Assembly (NCBI GenBank): GCA_030710605.1
Contig: CP092880.1
Span: forward strand, 3,936,981 to 4,000,980
Origin: Cordylochernes scorpioides
Taxonomy: Eukaryota > Arthropoda > Arachnida > Pseudoscorpiones > Chernetidae
Length of the DNA: 64,000 nucleotides
Reading direction: 5' to 3'
The notes under the pieces were generated by a model. That model saw only the letters and a list, made by a program, of their open reading frames with translations. It was not told the DNA's origin and made no database searches. Made by a program: the position numbers and the translations under genes. The first letter of the stretch is position 1; the number at the start of each line of letters is the position of its first letter. Shown one piece after another: positions 39,243 to 50,502 of this stretch.

Positions 39243-42200
39243 ACAGTAGAACAACCTCCACGAGAGGACACTCAAGCTAAAGGACACCCTCTATAAAGGA
39301 CAGTTTTCATCACCAATACAGTAGAACAACCTCCATGAGAGGACACTCGCACTAGAGGATACCTCTCTATAAAGGACAGTTTCCATCACCAATACAGTAG
39401 AACAACCTCCACGAGAGGACACTCAAGCTAAAGGACACCCTCTATAAAGGACAGTTTTCATCACCAATACAGTAGAACAACCTCCATGAGAGGACACTCG
39501 CACTAGAGGATACCTCTCTATAAAGGACAGTTTCCATCACCAATACAGTAGAACAACCTCCACGAGAGGACACTCAAGCTAAAGGACACCCTCTATAAAG
39601 GACAGTTTTCATCACCAATACAGTAGAACAACCTCCATGAGAGGACACTCAAGCTAAAGGACACCCTCTATAAAGGACAGTTTTCATCACCAATACAGTA
39701 GAACAACCTCCATGAGAGGACACTCGCACTAGAGGATACCTCTCTATAAAGGACAGTTTCCATCACCAATACAGTAGAACAACCTCCACGAGAGGACACT
39801 CAAGCTAAAGGACACCCTCTATAAAGGACAGTTTTCATCACCAATACAGTAGAACAACCTCCATGAGAGGACACTCGCACTAGAGGATACCTCTCTATAA
39901 AGGACAGTTTCCATCACCAATACAGTAGAACAACCTCCACGAGAGGACACTCAAGCTAAAGGACACCCTCTATAAAGGACAGTTTTCATCACCAATACAG
40001 TAGAACAACCTCCATGAGAGGACACTCAAGCTAAAGGACACCCTCTATAAAGGACAGTTTTCATCACCAATACAGTAGAACAACCTCAATGAGAGGACAC
40101 TCAAGCTAGAGGACACCTCTCTATAAAGGACAGTTTTAATCACCAATACAGTAGAACAACCTACATGAGAGGACACTCAAGCTAGAGGACACCTCTCTAT
40201 AAAGGACAGTTTTCATCACCAATACAGTACAACAACCTCAATGAGAGGACACTCAAGCTAGAGGACACCTCTCTATAAAGGACAGTTTTCATCACCAATA
40301 CAGTACAACAACCTCCATGAGAGGACACTCAAGCTAGAGGACACCTCTCTATAAAGGACAGTTTTCATCACCAATACAGTAGAACAACCTCAATGAGAGG
40401 ACACTCAAGCTAGAGGACACCTCTCTATAAAGGACAGTTTTCATCACCAATACAGTAGAACAACCTACATGAGAGGACACTCAAGCTAGAGGACACCTCT
40501 CTATAAAGGACAGTTTTCATCACCAATACAGTAGAACAACCTCAATGAGAGGACACTCAAGCTAAAGGACACCTCTCTATAAAGGACAGTTTTCATCACC
40601 AATACAGTAGAACAACCTCAATGAGAGGACACTCAAGCTAGAGGACACCTCTCTATAAAGGACAGTTTTCATCACCAATACAGTACAACAACCTCAATGA
40701 GAGGACACTCAAGCTAGAGGACACCTCTCTATAAAGGACCGTTTCCATCACCAATACAGTAGAACAACCTCCATGAGAGGACACTCGCGCTAGAGGGTCT
40801 CTATAAAGGACTGTTTTTATCACCAATACAGTAGAACAACCTCCATGAGAGGACACTCAAGCTAGAGGACACCTCTTTATAAAGGATAGTTTTATCACCA
40901 ATATAGTAGAACAACCTCAATGAGAGGACACTCAAGCTAGAGGACACCTCTTTATAAAGGATAGTTTTATCACCAATATAGTAGAACAACCTCCATGAGA
41001 GGCACTCAAGCTAGAGGACACCTCTCTATAAAGGATAGTTTTCATCACCAATACAGTACAACAACCTCCATGAGAGGACACTCAAGCTAAAGGACACCCT
41101 CTATAAAGGACAGTTTTCATCACCAATACAGTAGAACAACCTCAATGAGAGGACACTCAAGCTAAAGGACACCCTCTATAAAGGACAGTTTTCATCACCA
41201 ATACAGTAGAACAACCTCAATGAGAGGACACTCAAGCTAAAGGACACCCTCTATAAAGGACAGTTTTCATCACCAATACAGTAGAACAACCTCCATGAGA
41301 GGACACTCAAGCTAGAGGACACCTCTCTATAAAGGACAGTTTTCTTGACCAATACAGTAGAACAACCTCAATGAGAGGACACTCAAGCTAAAGGACACCC
41401 TCTATAAAGGACAGTTTTCATCACCAATACAGTACAACAACCTCCATGAGAGGACACTCAAGCTAAAGGACACCCTCTATAAAGGACAGTTTTCATCACC
41501 AATACAGTACGACAACCTCCATGAGAGGACACTCAAGCTAGAGGACACCTCTCTATAAAGGACAGTTTCCATCACCAATACAGTAGAACAACCTCCATGA
41601 GAGGACACTCGCGCTAGAGGGTCTCTATAAAGGACTGTTTTTATCACCAATACAGTAGAACAACCTCCATGAGAGGACACTCAAGCTAGAGGACACCTCT
41701 TTATAAAGGATAGTTTTATCACCAATATAGTAGAACAACCTCAATGAGAGGACACTCAAGCTAGAGGACACCTCTTTATAAAGGATAGTTTTATCACCAA
41801 TATAGTAGAACAACCTCAATGAGAGGACACTCAAGCTAGAGGACACCTCTTTATAAAGGATAATTTTATCACCAATATAGTAGAACAACCTCCACGAGAG
41901 GACACTCAAGCTAGAGGACACCTCTCTATAAAGGACAGTTTTCATCACCAATACAGTAGAACATCCTCCATGAGAGGATACTCAAGCTAGAGGACACCTC
42001 TCTATAAAGGACAGTTTTCATCACCAATACAGTAGAACAACCTCAATGAGAGGACACTCAAGATATAGGACACCTCTCTATAAAGGACAGTTTTCATCAC
42101 CAATACAGTAGAACAACCTCAATGAGAGGACACTCAAGCTAGAGGACACCTCTCTATAAAGGACAGTTTTCATCACCAATACAGTAGAACAACCTCCATG

Positions 42201-42318
42201 AGAGGACACTCAAGCTAGAGGACACTTCTCAACAAAGGACAGTTTTCATCACCAATACAGTAGAACAACCTCCATGAGAGGACACTCGCACTAGAGGACA
42301 TCTCTCTATAAAGATAGT
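39243..42318 (+). repeat. 76-bp satellite array 2
   Basis: About 40 units; the 3' part matches array 1 closely. The 5' part has alternating variants (CGCACTAGAGGATACC and AAGCTAAAGGACACCC) absent from array 1. Confidence 0.92.
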
Positions 42319-42798
42319 TGTGCGGTATACTTTTTGATTGGTGTACTATGATGTTGGTTCGTTTAGATTAAAATGGTCTCAAGCAAAGGTGATAATATAA
42401 TTAAAGAGGATCAACTTTATATTGGGGTGGTTCGTTTGATTTTGAAAAAATGATTCAATTATTCATTCGTGGTATTTTAATTTATTAAGGATAAATATAG
42501 ATATTAATATAATGTTACAAATTAAATATTTAGTAAAAAGGAAGTTGAAAAATGTTTGATTCAAATGGATGGATGGGAAAGAATGTCTGCCCGTGATGGC
42601 CGTCGATTTCGAACGTACCCTCGCCAGTGCTTCCCACGTGACCGCCACCGCCGCGCATGCGCGCCGACCTTGGCGTTACCGCCGTCAGGATGGTGGTGGT
42701 TGAAAGGCCGTTCAAACTGTTTTCTTTTCTTCTCGCGCGGGCGTGCCTTGCCTCTCGCAGACCACGTGAGGCCCAGCGCAAATTGCCTTTCACTAACA
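42319..42798 (-). repeat. BEL 3' LTR, copy II
   Basis: As copy I; no difference noticed. Confidence 0.8.
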
Positions 42799-42870
42799 TT
42801 CCTCCCACCAATTTAATTGATATAAATTAAATTCTTATACTATATTTTCTTGGCTATAGTAGAGGCTAAT

Positions 42871-43038
42871 CTAAATTTGTTTTATTTCTAATGGAAAAAG
42901 TCGCTGTACTGAACGAAGAAAAACTCCCGATGATGTCTTCACTCTTGCGACTCGAACTTGTCCATCGGCCCCAGGTAGCACCTCCTCCACTTTTCCTAAT
43001 GGCCATGAAATCCTTCTCTTTTGATCGTTTCCTATAGA
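42871..43038 (-). pseudogene. pol: BEL Pol C-terminal (DUF5641-type) fragment, copy II
   Basis: Same as 34920-35087. Confidence 0.8.
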
Positions 43039-43090
43039 TTATCGAGTTCTAGAAATAGCTAGAGCTGCAACGTAGGCTTGCGTATTGAAT

Positions 43091-43486
43091 ATTACTCTCG
43101 CGTCTAGAACATGCATCTTGCGTCTGGGACATGCATCTTGCGTCTGGGACATGTATCTTGCGTCTGGGACATGTATCTTTCGTCTGGGACATGCATCTTG
43201 CGTCTGGGACATGCATCTTGCGTCTGGGACATGCATCTTGCGTCTGGGACATGCATCTTGCGTCTGGGACATGCATCTTGCGTCTAGAACATGCATCTTG
43301 CGTCTGGGACATGCATCTTGCGTCTGGGACATGCATCTTGCGTCTGGGACATGCATCTTGTGTCTGGGACATGCATCTTTCGTCTGGGACATGCATCTTG
43401 CGTCTGGGACATGCATCTTGTGTCTGGGACATGCATCTTGCGTCTGGGACATGCATCCTGCGTCTGGGACATGCATCTTGTGTCTA
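43091..43486 (+). repeat. 20-bp minisatellite in BEL, copy II (about 19 units)
   Basis: Two units shorter than copy I; the TCTAGAAC variants are 180 bp apart (9 units). Confidence 0.92.
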
Positions 43487-43707
43487 GACTCCTTCACAGT
43501 ACTGGCAATGGCAGCACTGCTGGTACCTGTTGCCTGCGGTGCTCCTGATGGCCGTGTCGTCCATGTGGGTGAGATCCCTGGAACCTCCCAGTCGGGGCAA
43601 GCCGTGGCTGGCTCTGGCAGGCTGCGTGGCTGCTCTCTGGTCTGTGGCTGTCTCCTTCGCGGCCTGCGTCCTCCTTTATAGGAGTTGATCTTATTTCGAC
43701 TTTCTTG

Positions 43708-44130
43708 TCAAGAGTGATGGTCTCCAAAGTCTGCAGTGTCCCACTCCACTCTGTCCTTTGGTAAAGGCCCCTTTTCAACATAGCAAGGCTGTGCTCGGAA
43801 ACGACGACAACGTGCACACGGACGAATTTCGTTGCGAATTGTGCGTCTGCTGTTTAGAATCCAGTACCTTTCCCGCAAATTTGCATGCAATGACTGAACT
43901 CCAGCATGGCACATTAGTCGATGGTAACTCCAAATTAGCTGACCTGTAACTCCATTCGAAGGCATCACCATTGGATAAGAGTGTGCATCTACTTTCTCCA
44001 CGGGGACGAAACGGCACTTTACCCGCAAGAGTCCACTTTCATCTTCATAAACACGCAGGTTCTTGAATTTCTTATCCTTGACTCCCTCGAACAAGCACTG
44101 TTGAACCAATCTGATCACCTTTTCTTCAGC
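43708..44130 (-). pseudogene. pol: BEL Pol fragment, integrase zinc domain, copy II
   Basis: Open for 141 codons to TGA after DFGDHHS. It keeps the Trp at 43861-43863 (RERYWILN) that is a stop in copy I. Confidence 0.82.
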
Positions 44131-45135
44131 TTATGTCATTTCCTCCATCGTAATAGGGCCTTTTGTAATTTTGTTTGAACGTTTTCTCTGCAGCCAATCC
44201 AGAAATCTTCTCCAGTATGCAACCATCCGAAGAATTTTGTGATAATTGGAGAACTGAGTGATCTTCGCCAACATATCTCTTTTTTCTATGTTGAAGTGTG
44301 TGATGACTGCCTTTCTCAGTTCACTATTGACTTCTTCGATTGACTCTTTTTCTACAGACTGTGTCCAAAATTGTTCTTCTTTCTTAAGCCAAACTGGTCC
44401 CTCCCACCATCTAGTAGTAATCAATTGTGAGATTGAAGCTCCACGTGAGGGGATGTCTGCAGGATTTTCTTTACCAGGAACGTGCCTCCAATCAGTTATG
44501 CTTGAATTTTGTCGAATCTTCTTTACTCTTCCTGCGACAAACACTGACCAGTTCATATCACGTTTAATGCATGCTAAAGCAGTAGTAGAGTCCGTCCACA
44601 ATGTAATTGGTATATCTTCGAACTCCATCATAGATTTTATGTGGACAGCCAATCTAGATCCGATTTCACATGCAACCAATTCTAGCCTTGGTATATTGGT
44701 ATTCTTCATAGGAGCTACTCTCGAACGAGCCATGAGTAATTGAACTTGAACACTCCCAGGAAATCCACTTCGTAAATAGGCACAAGCTGCAAACGCCGCG
44801 TTGCTACTGTCCATAAAAATATGCAATGTCCATGTTCTTCTATCTTGAGATTGAACAACACAGCGAGGAATTTTCAATTTGTCCACCTCAGTTAACTGAC
44901 TCAACCATGCATTGAATCTTCGACCGATGTCTTCCGATAAGTCTGTATCCCATCCAGCTTTGACCCCATAAGATTCTTGAAGTAACATCTTAGGAATGAT
45001 TGTGAACGGACAAGTGAATCCAATCGGGTCGAACAATGAATGAGCTGCCGATAATATCTTCCTTCTTGTCACTTTTCCCGGTTCCATTTTCTTCGCAAAA
45101 CTCCTAAGATCACAAGCTTTCTTGAGTTTGTCCAT
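44131..45135 (-). pseudogene. pol: BEL Pol fragment, RT end and RNase H, copy II
   Basis: 334 residues, identical in protein sequence to copy I as far as I can see. Confidence 0.88.
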
Positions 45136-45261
45136 CTTAAATCCTGTTGGTCAGGCTCGCCACAATGTGCGGTACACTTTTTGATTGGTGTACTATGATG
45201 TTGGTTCGTTTAGATTGAAATGGTCTCAAGCAAAGGTGATAATATAATTAAAGAGGATCAA

Positions 45262-45305
45262 CTTAGGGTGCGAGAGGTCCCGGGTTCAAATCCCGGACGA
45301 GCCCT
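45262..45305 (+). pseudogene. tRNA-Pro 3' half fused to the BEL LTR, unit 2
   Basis: Same junction as in unit 1, so it predates the macro-duplication. Confidence 0.82.
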
Positions 45306-46099
45306 TCTTTTTTTTTTAAATAAATCATTTAAATTACATTAATAGTATTAAACCCTAGTTGGTCTCGGTGATATATTTTTAAGTGAAAAAATAGTACAAA
45401 TGTGTAATATTGTACTGGGATAAGGTGCATAAATTAAGAAAAAGGCATCTCCTTATCGTATAATCCCAGTAAAGCCTTCAGATATGTGAAATGTTCTATA
45501 TGATTTCAAAACAAGTGTTTCGTTGTTCCCTTCTTCCTAATTCCTCCAACTCTGCAACATTGGGAAGATCCCATTCATCTTATTCTTAATATAATCACTG
45601 ATGTTTTGTTACCACTTCTTAACTATGGGTAAATGAGATCTACTGGTTGTTAATTCTATAGAAAACTCATATTTTATTAAATTATTTATTTCTTCTCCGT
45701 CAAATAATCAGTCGAGAGATATTGAAGAGGATTGAAGGGAGAAAGGCCATTTCCATTATCTCGGGTTGGTCCCTTTGTAGCGAGCTTGTAGGAGAGAGAT
45801 GCCAGGTATCACATGCTGAGAAGGAAGAAGGGGTTGTAGGTGAGGATAGATAGATGAGGATTTGGAGAGTTGAGGGTTGGTTCAAGTTGGTCAGCTTTGA
45901 TCCAAGTGAGTCTCGTGAGACTTCAGCAGGTTGGTGGTGAGAGTGGACTTCAGCCGGAGAATCAAGATACTGAGTTGATGGCTCCACCGATATAAAGGTA
46001 TGATTTTGGGTCAGAATGACCGCTCAAGATGGCCACTTGACAAGTGATGAGCATAATGTTCTCCATTTTATCAATTCTTGTTCACGCGATTCCCCGTAG

Positions 46100-46339
46100 G
46101 CGATTCAAAGGGCGGGTTTGGAATATCCAGCAGGCAGTGATAATACATTTCAGCTGAAGGTAATCACCAGAGGACGCGGCAAGAACTTGTCTTCAAGGGA
46201 CCCAGAGTTCCGAGGAGCATCAAGAGATCAAATTTCCTGGCATCAGTTTCAGGGAGGGATCATGGCCATCAACGAGGGGCGAGACTGGCTAATAAGAGAG
46301 ATGAACAACTATAGACGGTTTTTTCAAGACTGTGTCTAA
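46100..46339 (+). CDS. Conserved unidentified open frame, unit 3
   Basis: Same as 30786-31025; no amino-acid change seen against unit 1. Confidence 0.33.
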   Translation, partial: AIQRAGLEYPAGSDNTFQLKVITRGRGKNLSSRDPEFRGASRDQISWHQFQGGIMAINEGRDWLIREMNNYRRFFQDCV

Positions 46340-47149
46340 CCCACTTCATGATTGTAACAATGCCATGCTATTCTCTGATACTACACCCAAAGTTATGCCT
46401 GCTTGCAGCAGTTGTTAACGAAGCTGTATTAGTTGTGCCAAAGGTTGGGATTGTGCCATTTCTTAGATTAGCTATCAGACTTTTTCTATTATACCTCATT
46501 TTAGTTATAGGATTGTGTTTTTTTGTATTGTCAGACTTAGGGACATAATTAAGAATTTGGAGCGAAAATGCCAATCTAAAAAGAATTTTGATAAAAAATT
46601 GCCAATGCTTAAAAAGTCCTAAACCCTGAAGGGCCTACAGGTCCCTAAGCCTAACAAAACAAAATAAAACAATCCTATAAAGAAAGCGAGGATACTAGAA
46701 ATAATCTGAAAATCTAAAGTAAAAAATGGCACAAGGCCACGCCAAAGGCACAACGAATACAACAACTTTAACAATAGCCATAAACAGACACAACAGTGGA
46801 TATACCACCAAAAAACAGCATGACAAGGTCACAACCACAAAGTAAGCCAGGCACAGCCAGGAAAAAACACGCCTACAGTAATCCATCTCTCTAGAACGCC
46901 GTCTCTCTGTCAAATGTAACAATGGAACCTTGCTTGGTTACGATTTCCTAACTCTTTTATCTTTGAAAAACTATTATATATTTTTGAGATATGACAATTT
47001 TGAACATATCTGAAATATATGATGGACAATTACTAACATTTCATTGTCATAATACACCTATTTCACATACCTATTTACTGAATCCAAAAATACTGATGTT
47101 TAAAAAGGTTTTTTTTTAACCTCAAAGTTTATTTCTTTTTCCAAGCACA

Positions 47150-49020
47150 TACAGTAGAACAACCTCCACGAGAGGACACTCAAGCTAGAGGACACTTCTC
47201 TACAAAGGACAGTTTTCATCACCAATACAGTAGAACAACCTCCATGAGAGGACACTCAAGCTAGAGGACACTTCTCTACAAAGGACAGTTTTCATCACCA
47301 ATACAGTAGAACAACCTCCATGAGAGGACACTCAAGCTAGAGGACACTTCTCTACAAAGGACAGTTTTCATCACCAATACAGTAGAACAACCTCCATGAG
47401 AGGACACTCAAGCTAGAGGACACTTCTCTACAAAGGACAGTTTTCATCACCAATACAGTAGAACAACCTCCATGAGAGGACACTCGCACTAGAGGATACC
47501 TCTCTACAAAGGACAGTTTTCATCACCAATACAGTAGAACAACCTCCACGAGAGGACACTCAAGCTAGAGGACACTTCTCTACAAAGGACAGTTTTCATC
47601 ACCAATACAGTAGAACAACCTCCATGAGAGGACACTCGCACTAGAGGATACCTCTCTACAAAGGACAGTTTTCATCACCAATACAGTAGAACAACCTCCA
47701 TGAGAGGACACTCACACTAGAGGGTCTCTAAAGGACTGTTTTCATCACCAATACAGTAGAACAACCTCCATGAGAGGACACTCAAGCTAGAGGACACCTC
47801 TCTACAAAGGACAGTTTTCATCACCAATACAGTAGAACAACCTCCATGAGAGGACACTCGCACTAGAGGATACCTCTCTACAAAGGACAGTTTTCATCAC
47901 CAATACAGTAGAACAACCTCCATGAGAGGACACTCACGCTAGAGGGTCTCTAAAGGACTGTTTTCATCACCAATACAGTAGAACAACCTCCACGAGAGGA
48001 CACTCAGCTAGAGGATACCTCTCTATAAAGGACAGTTTCCATCACCAATACAGTAGAACAACCTCCACGAGAGGACACTCAGCTAGAGGATACCTCTCTA
48101 TAAAGGACAGTTTCCATCACCAATACAGTAGAACAACCTCCACGAGAGGACACTCAGCTAGAGGATACCTCTCTATAAAGGACAGTTTCCATCACCAATA
48201 CAGTAGAACAACCTCCATGAGAGGACACTCAAGCTAGAGGACACCTCTCTACAAAGGACAGTTTTCATCACCAATAAAGTAGAACAACCTCCACGAGAGG
48301 ACACTCAAGCTAGAGGACACTTCTCTACAAAGGACAGTTTTCATCACCAATACAGTAGAACAACCTCCATGAGAGGTCACTCGCACTAGAGGATACCTCT
48401 CTACAAAGGACAGTTTTCTTCACCAATACAGTAGAACAACCTCCATGAGAGGACACTCACGCTAGAGGGTCTCTAAAGGACTGTTTTCATCACCAATACA
48501 GTAGAACAACCTCCATGAGAGGACACTCAAGCTAGAGGACACCTCTCTACAAAGGACAGTTTTCATCACCAATACAGTAGAACAACCTCCATGAGAGGAC
48601 ACTCGCACTAGAGGATACCTCTCTACAAAGGACAGTTTTCATCACCAATACAGTAGAACAACCTCCATGAGAGGACACTCGCACTAGAGGATACCTCTCT
48701 ACAAAGGACAGTTTTCATCACCAATACAGTAGAACAACCTCCATGAGAGGACACTCAAGCTAGAGGACACCTCTCTATAAAGGACAGTTTTCATCACCAA
48801 TACAGTAGAACAACCTCCACGAGAGGACACTCAAGCTAGAGGACACCTCTCTATAAAGGACCGTTTTCATTACCAATACAGTAGAACAACCTCAATGAGA
48901 GGACACTCAAGCTAGAGGACACCTCTCTATAAAGGACAGTTTTCATTACCAATACAGTAGAACAACCTCAATGAGAGGACACTCAAGCTAAAGGACACCT
49001 CTCTACAAAGGACAGTTTTC
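47150..49020 (+). repeat. 76-bp satellite array 3, ending in the parental MITE
   Basis: About 25 units, many with CTACAAAGG as in the intact MITE at 7190. The last unit reads CAGTTTTCATTTGCAAAATT, leaving the satellite and entering the MITE interior. Confidence 0.9.
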
Positions 49021-49115
49021 ATTTGCAAAATTACCATTTTTACTATTTAGTAGTTCTCCGGCAAGAGGACACCTCTCTCTAAAGGACACTTTGGCTCTGC
49101 AATTAGGTTACCTTT
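49021..49115 (+). mobile_element. Right part of the parental pogo-like MITE
   Basis: TTGCAAAATTACCATTTTTA to GGACACTTTGGCTCTGCAAT, collinear with 7255-7340. The terminal inverted repeat itself is lost. Confidence 0.8.
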
Positions 49116-49119
49116 ACAT

Positions 49120-49230
49120 GTAAACTCCGTCTTTGCTGGTCCCAAGCCCGGATGATAAAGGAGGAGGGGAAGCAGTAACAAGCTCGGTAAAAAACCTGGG
49201 TTCAGCTGGCCCCGCTGATAGTTTTTGGTA
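49120..49230 (+). repeat. Family C fragment
   Basis: GTCCCAAGCCCGGATGATAA to CTGGCCCCGCTGATAG only. Confidence 0.5.
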
Positions 49231-49282
49231 AGTGAGTGTTCTTATGGTTGTTGATATAATGAGAGATAGGGTTACATGGTTT

Positions 49283-49666
49283 TTATGCAATTTTTATTTT
49301 TTCATATTTTTTGAATATATTAGTAAAATTTCTTGCCATTCTTTTGTTTATAAATGGCAATGTGATAAATTTGGCTTCTTTGTTTTTGCACTTTAGATTT
49401 TTAATTAAAGTATTATTCTCATATTTTTGGTTCATGTCTTCTATTATTCTATCTATCAATTTGATGGGAAAATCTTCATTGATTAGTTCTTTTTTGATGT
49501 TGTTAATTTCTATATTTCTTTTAGTTGTATCATTAATGAGTGTAAAAGTTCTATATATAAGAGCTTTTACTAATCCTACTTTTTGGCTGAAATGGTGTTG
49601 TGAGCTAAAGTTCCAATAAGTTCCTGTATGTGTTGGTTTTTTGTATATAGAGGTTGTACATATACA
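49283..49666 (-). pseudogene. Penelope-like reverse transcriptase fragment
   Basis: The minus-strand frame (128 codons, no ATG) reads TSIYKKPTHTGTYWNFSSQH, then QKVGLVKALIYRTF, then NEDFPIKLIDRIIEDM, then KFITLPFINKRMARNF, and ends at TAA 49283-49285. The pattern TS.Y.KPTHTG...N..S.H....K.GLVK.LI.R, then FP...I, then LP, is the region between the RT fingers/palm and the endonuclease in Penelope-like elements. 5' truncated by a SINE; no GIY-YIG domain follows. It is the only autonomous-type relative of the HHR repeats in the window. Confidence 0.7.
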
Positions 49667-49679
49667 TTATTTAATTTTA

Positions 49680-49880
49680 CAAAATTCTCCAATGGCCCCT
49701 GATTCTTACAAAAGTTCAACCCCACCAGCAAGTTCAAGTAACCAAACGGGGGCTCTGGCACATTTGTAAGTTCAAATGTCGAACTGCTTTTCACATGTAT
49801 AGACATGTGGTGTACTTACAGTAAAATCAGTCACCAACTACCCACCATGATTATCATGACCTGTACCACATGTACCCTGA
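49680..49880 (+). mobile_element. SINE lacking its head
   Basis: AAATTCTCCAATGGCCCCTG body, CACATGTATAGACATGTGG and CCATGATTATCATGA tail. A second short tail copy follows near 49920-49950. Confidence 0.6.
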
Positions 49881-49987
49881 GTTTGGGATATCGCGTTTCA
49901 TGATGTTAATAAAGTTTAATATGACCTGTAGCACATGTACTAGGGATAATAATATAAACATTAGTTAGAAGTTACGGGAAAAATATG

Positions 49988-50062
49988 TCCAGGGTAGTCT
50001 AGTGGACATGGCATCTGCCCAGTTAGCGGAACACTGTGGGTTCGATTCCCATCCCTGGACAC
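49988..50062 (+). tRNA. tRNA-like sequence (possible tRNA pseudogene or SINE head)
   Basis: GTCCAGGG pairs CCCTGGAC; A-box-like TAGTCTAGTGG; B box GGTTCGATTCC; possible anticodon stem TCTGC/GCGGA with loop CCAGTTA, but position 33 is C, not T. The T stem has a G-T pair. Followed by TTTTATTTTT. Confidence 0.4.
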
Positions 50063-50354
50063 TTTTATTTTTCTGTTTATCATTACTCTTCACAATTCAC
50101 CCTTTCATACCTCATCCAAAAGGTTAGAAATAATGGATATTTCTCCTTGAAATAAATTTTGAATTTTCATTTAAAAGAAACACATGCGGGATAGTATTTC
50201 AAATGTCGTTTAACAATCACAAGCCGCATTATATTATATTGTATTAGTTAGAAGTCTAGGTAAGTGGTATCTGGGAAATGACACAGTGTAAGAAGAAAGA
50301 CATGTCACCAATAAAAAATAAGGTAGAGGATTGTATCAAAATGTAACAAAAATA

Positions 50355-50360
50355 TTTATT
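50355..50360 (-). promoter_or_regulatory. AATAAA poly(A) signal overlapping the PCCA-B stop codon
   Basis: The minus-strand sequence reads GAATAAATATTTTT, so the hexamer shares four bases with, and contains, the TAA stop. The implied 3' UTR is very short. It is inferred to be functional from position only. Confidence 0.45.
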
Positions 50361-50502
50361 CAAATTCCACCAGAGTCTGGTCTTCATCCACAGTGTCACC
50401 GGTGTTACAGAGGACAGCCTTCACCTTGCCAGTGCCTGCAGCGGTCAGGCTGTTCTGCATCTTCATGGCTTCCAGTACCAGGACCTCCTGGCCCTCAGCC
50501 AC
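50356..50502 (-). CDS. PCCA: PCCA-B terminal exon with biotin-attachment lysine
   Basis: 147 bp: [20 protein letters not shown] and on to LVEFE-stop. The lysine in EAMKM is the biotinylation site. The stop is TAA at 50356-50358. An AATAAA poly(A) signal (50355-50360 on the minus strand) overlaps the stop codon. Confidence 0.92.
   Translation of the reverse strand: MAEGQEVLVLEAMKMQNSLTAAGTGKVKAVLCNTGDTVDEDQTLVEFE

Larger units (their letters stand above)
42319..45264 (-). mobile_element. BEL/Pao element, internally deleted, copy II
   Basis: Near-identical to copy I as part of macro-repeat unit 2: 3' LTR 42319-42798, DUF5641 piece 42871-43038, minisatellite 43091-43486, zinc domain 43708-44130, RNase H region 44131-45135, 5' LTR remnant 45166-45264. 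Confidence 0.85.
37449..45363. repeat. Macro-tandem repeat unit 2 (7.9 kb)
   Basis: Same order as unit 1. The length difference is mostly in the satellite (longer) and the 20-bp minisatellite (two units shorter). Confidence 0.9.
45364..49020. repeat. Macro-tandem repeat unit 3, partial
   Basis: Conserved segment and satellite only; no BEL element. The satellite runs out into the unamplified remainder of the parental MITE. Confidence 0.88.

Noticed and set aside
49988..50062. Functional tRNA gene
   Set aside because: Position 33 is not T and the T stem has a G-T pair; kept only as a low-confidence tRNA-like feature.
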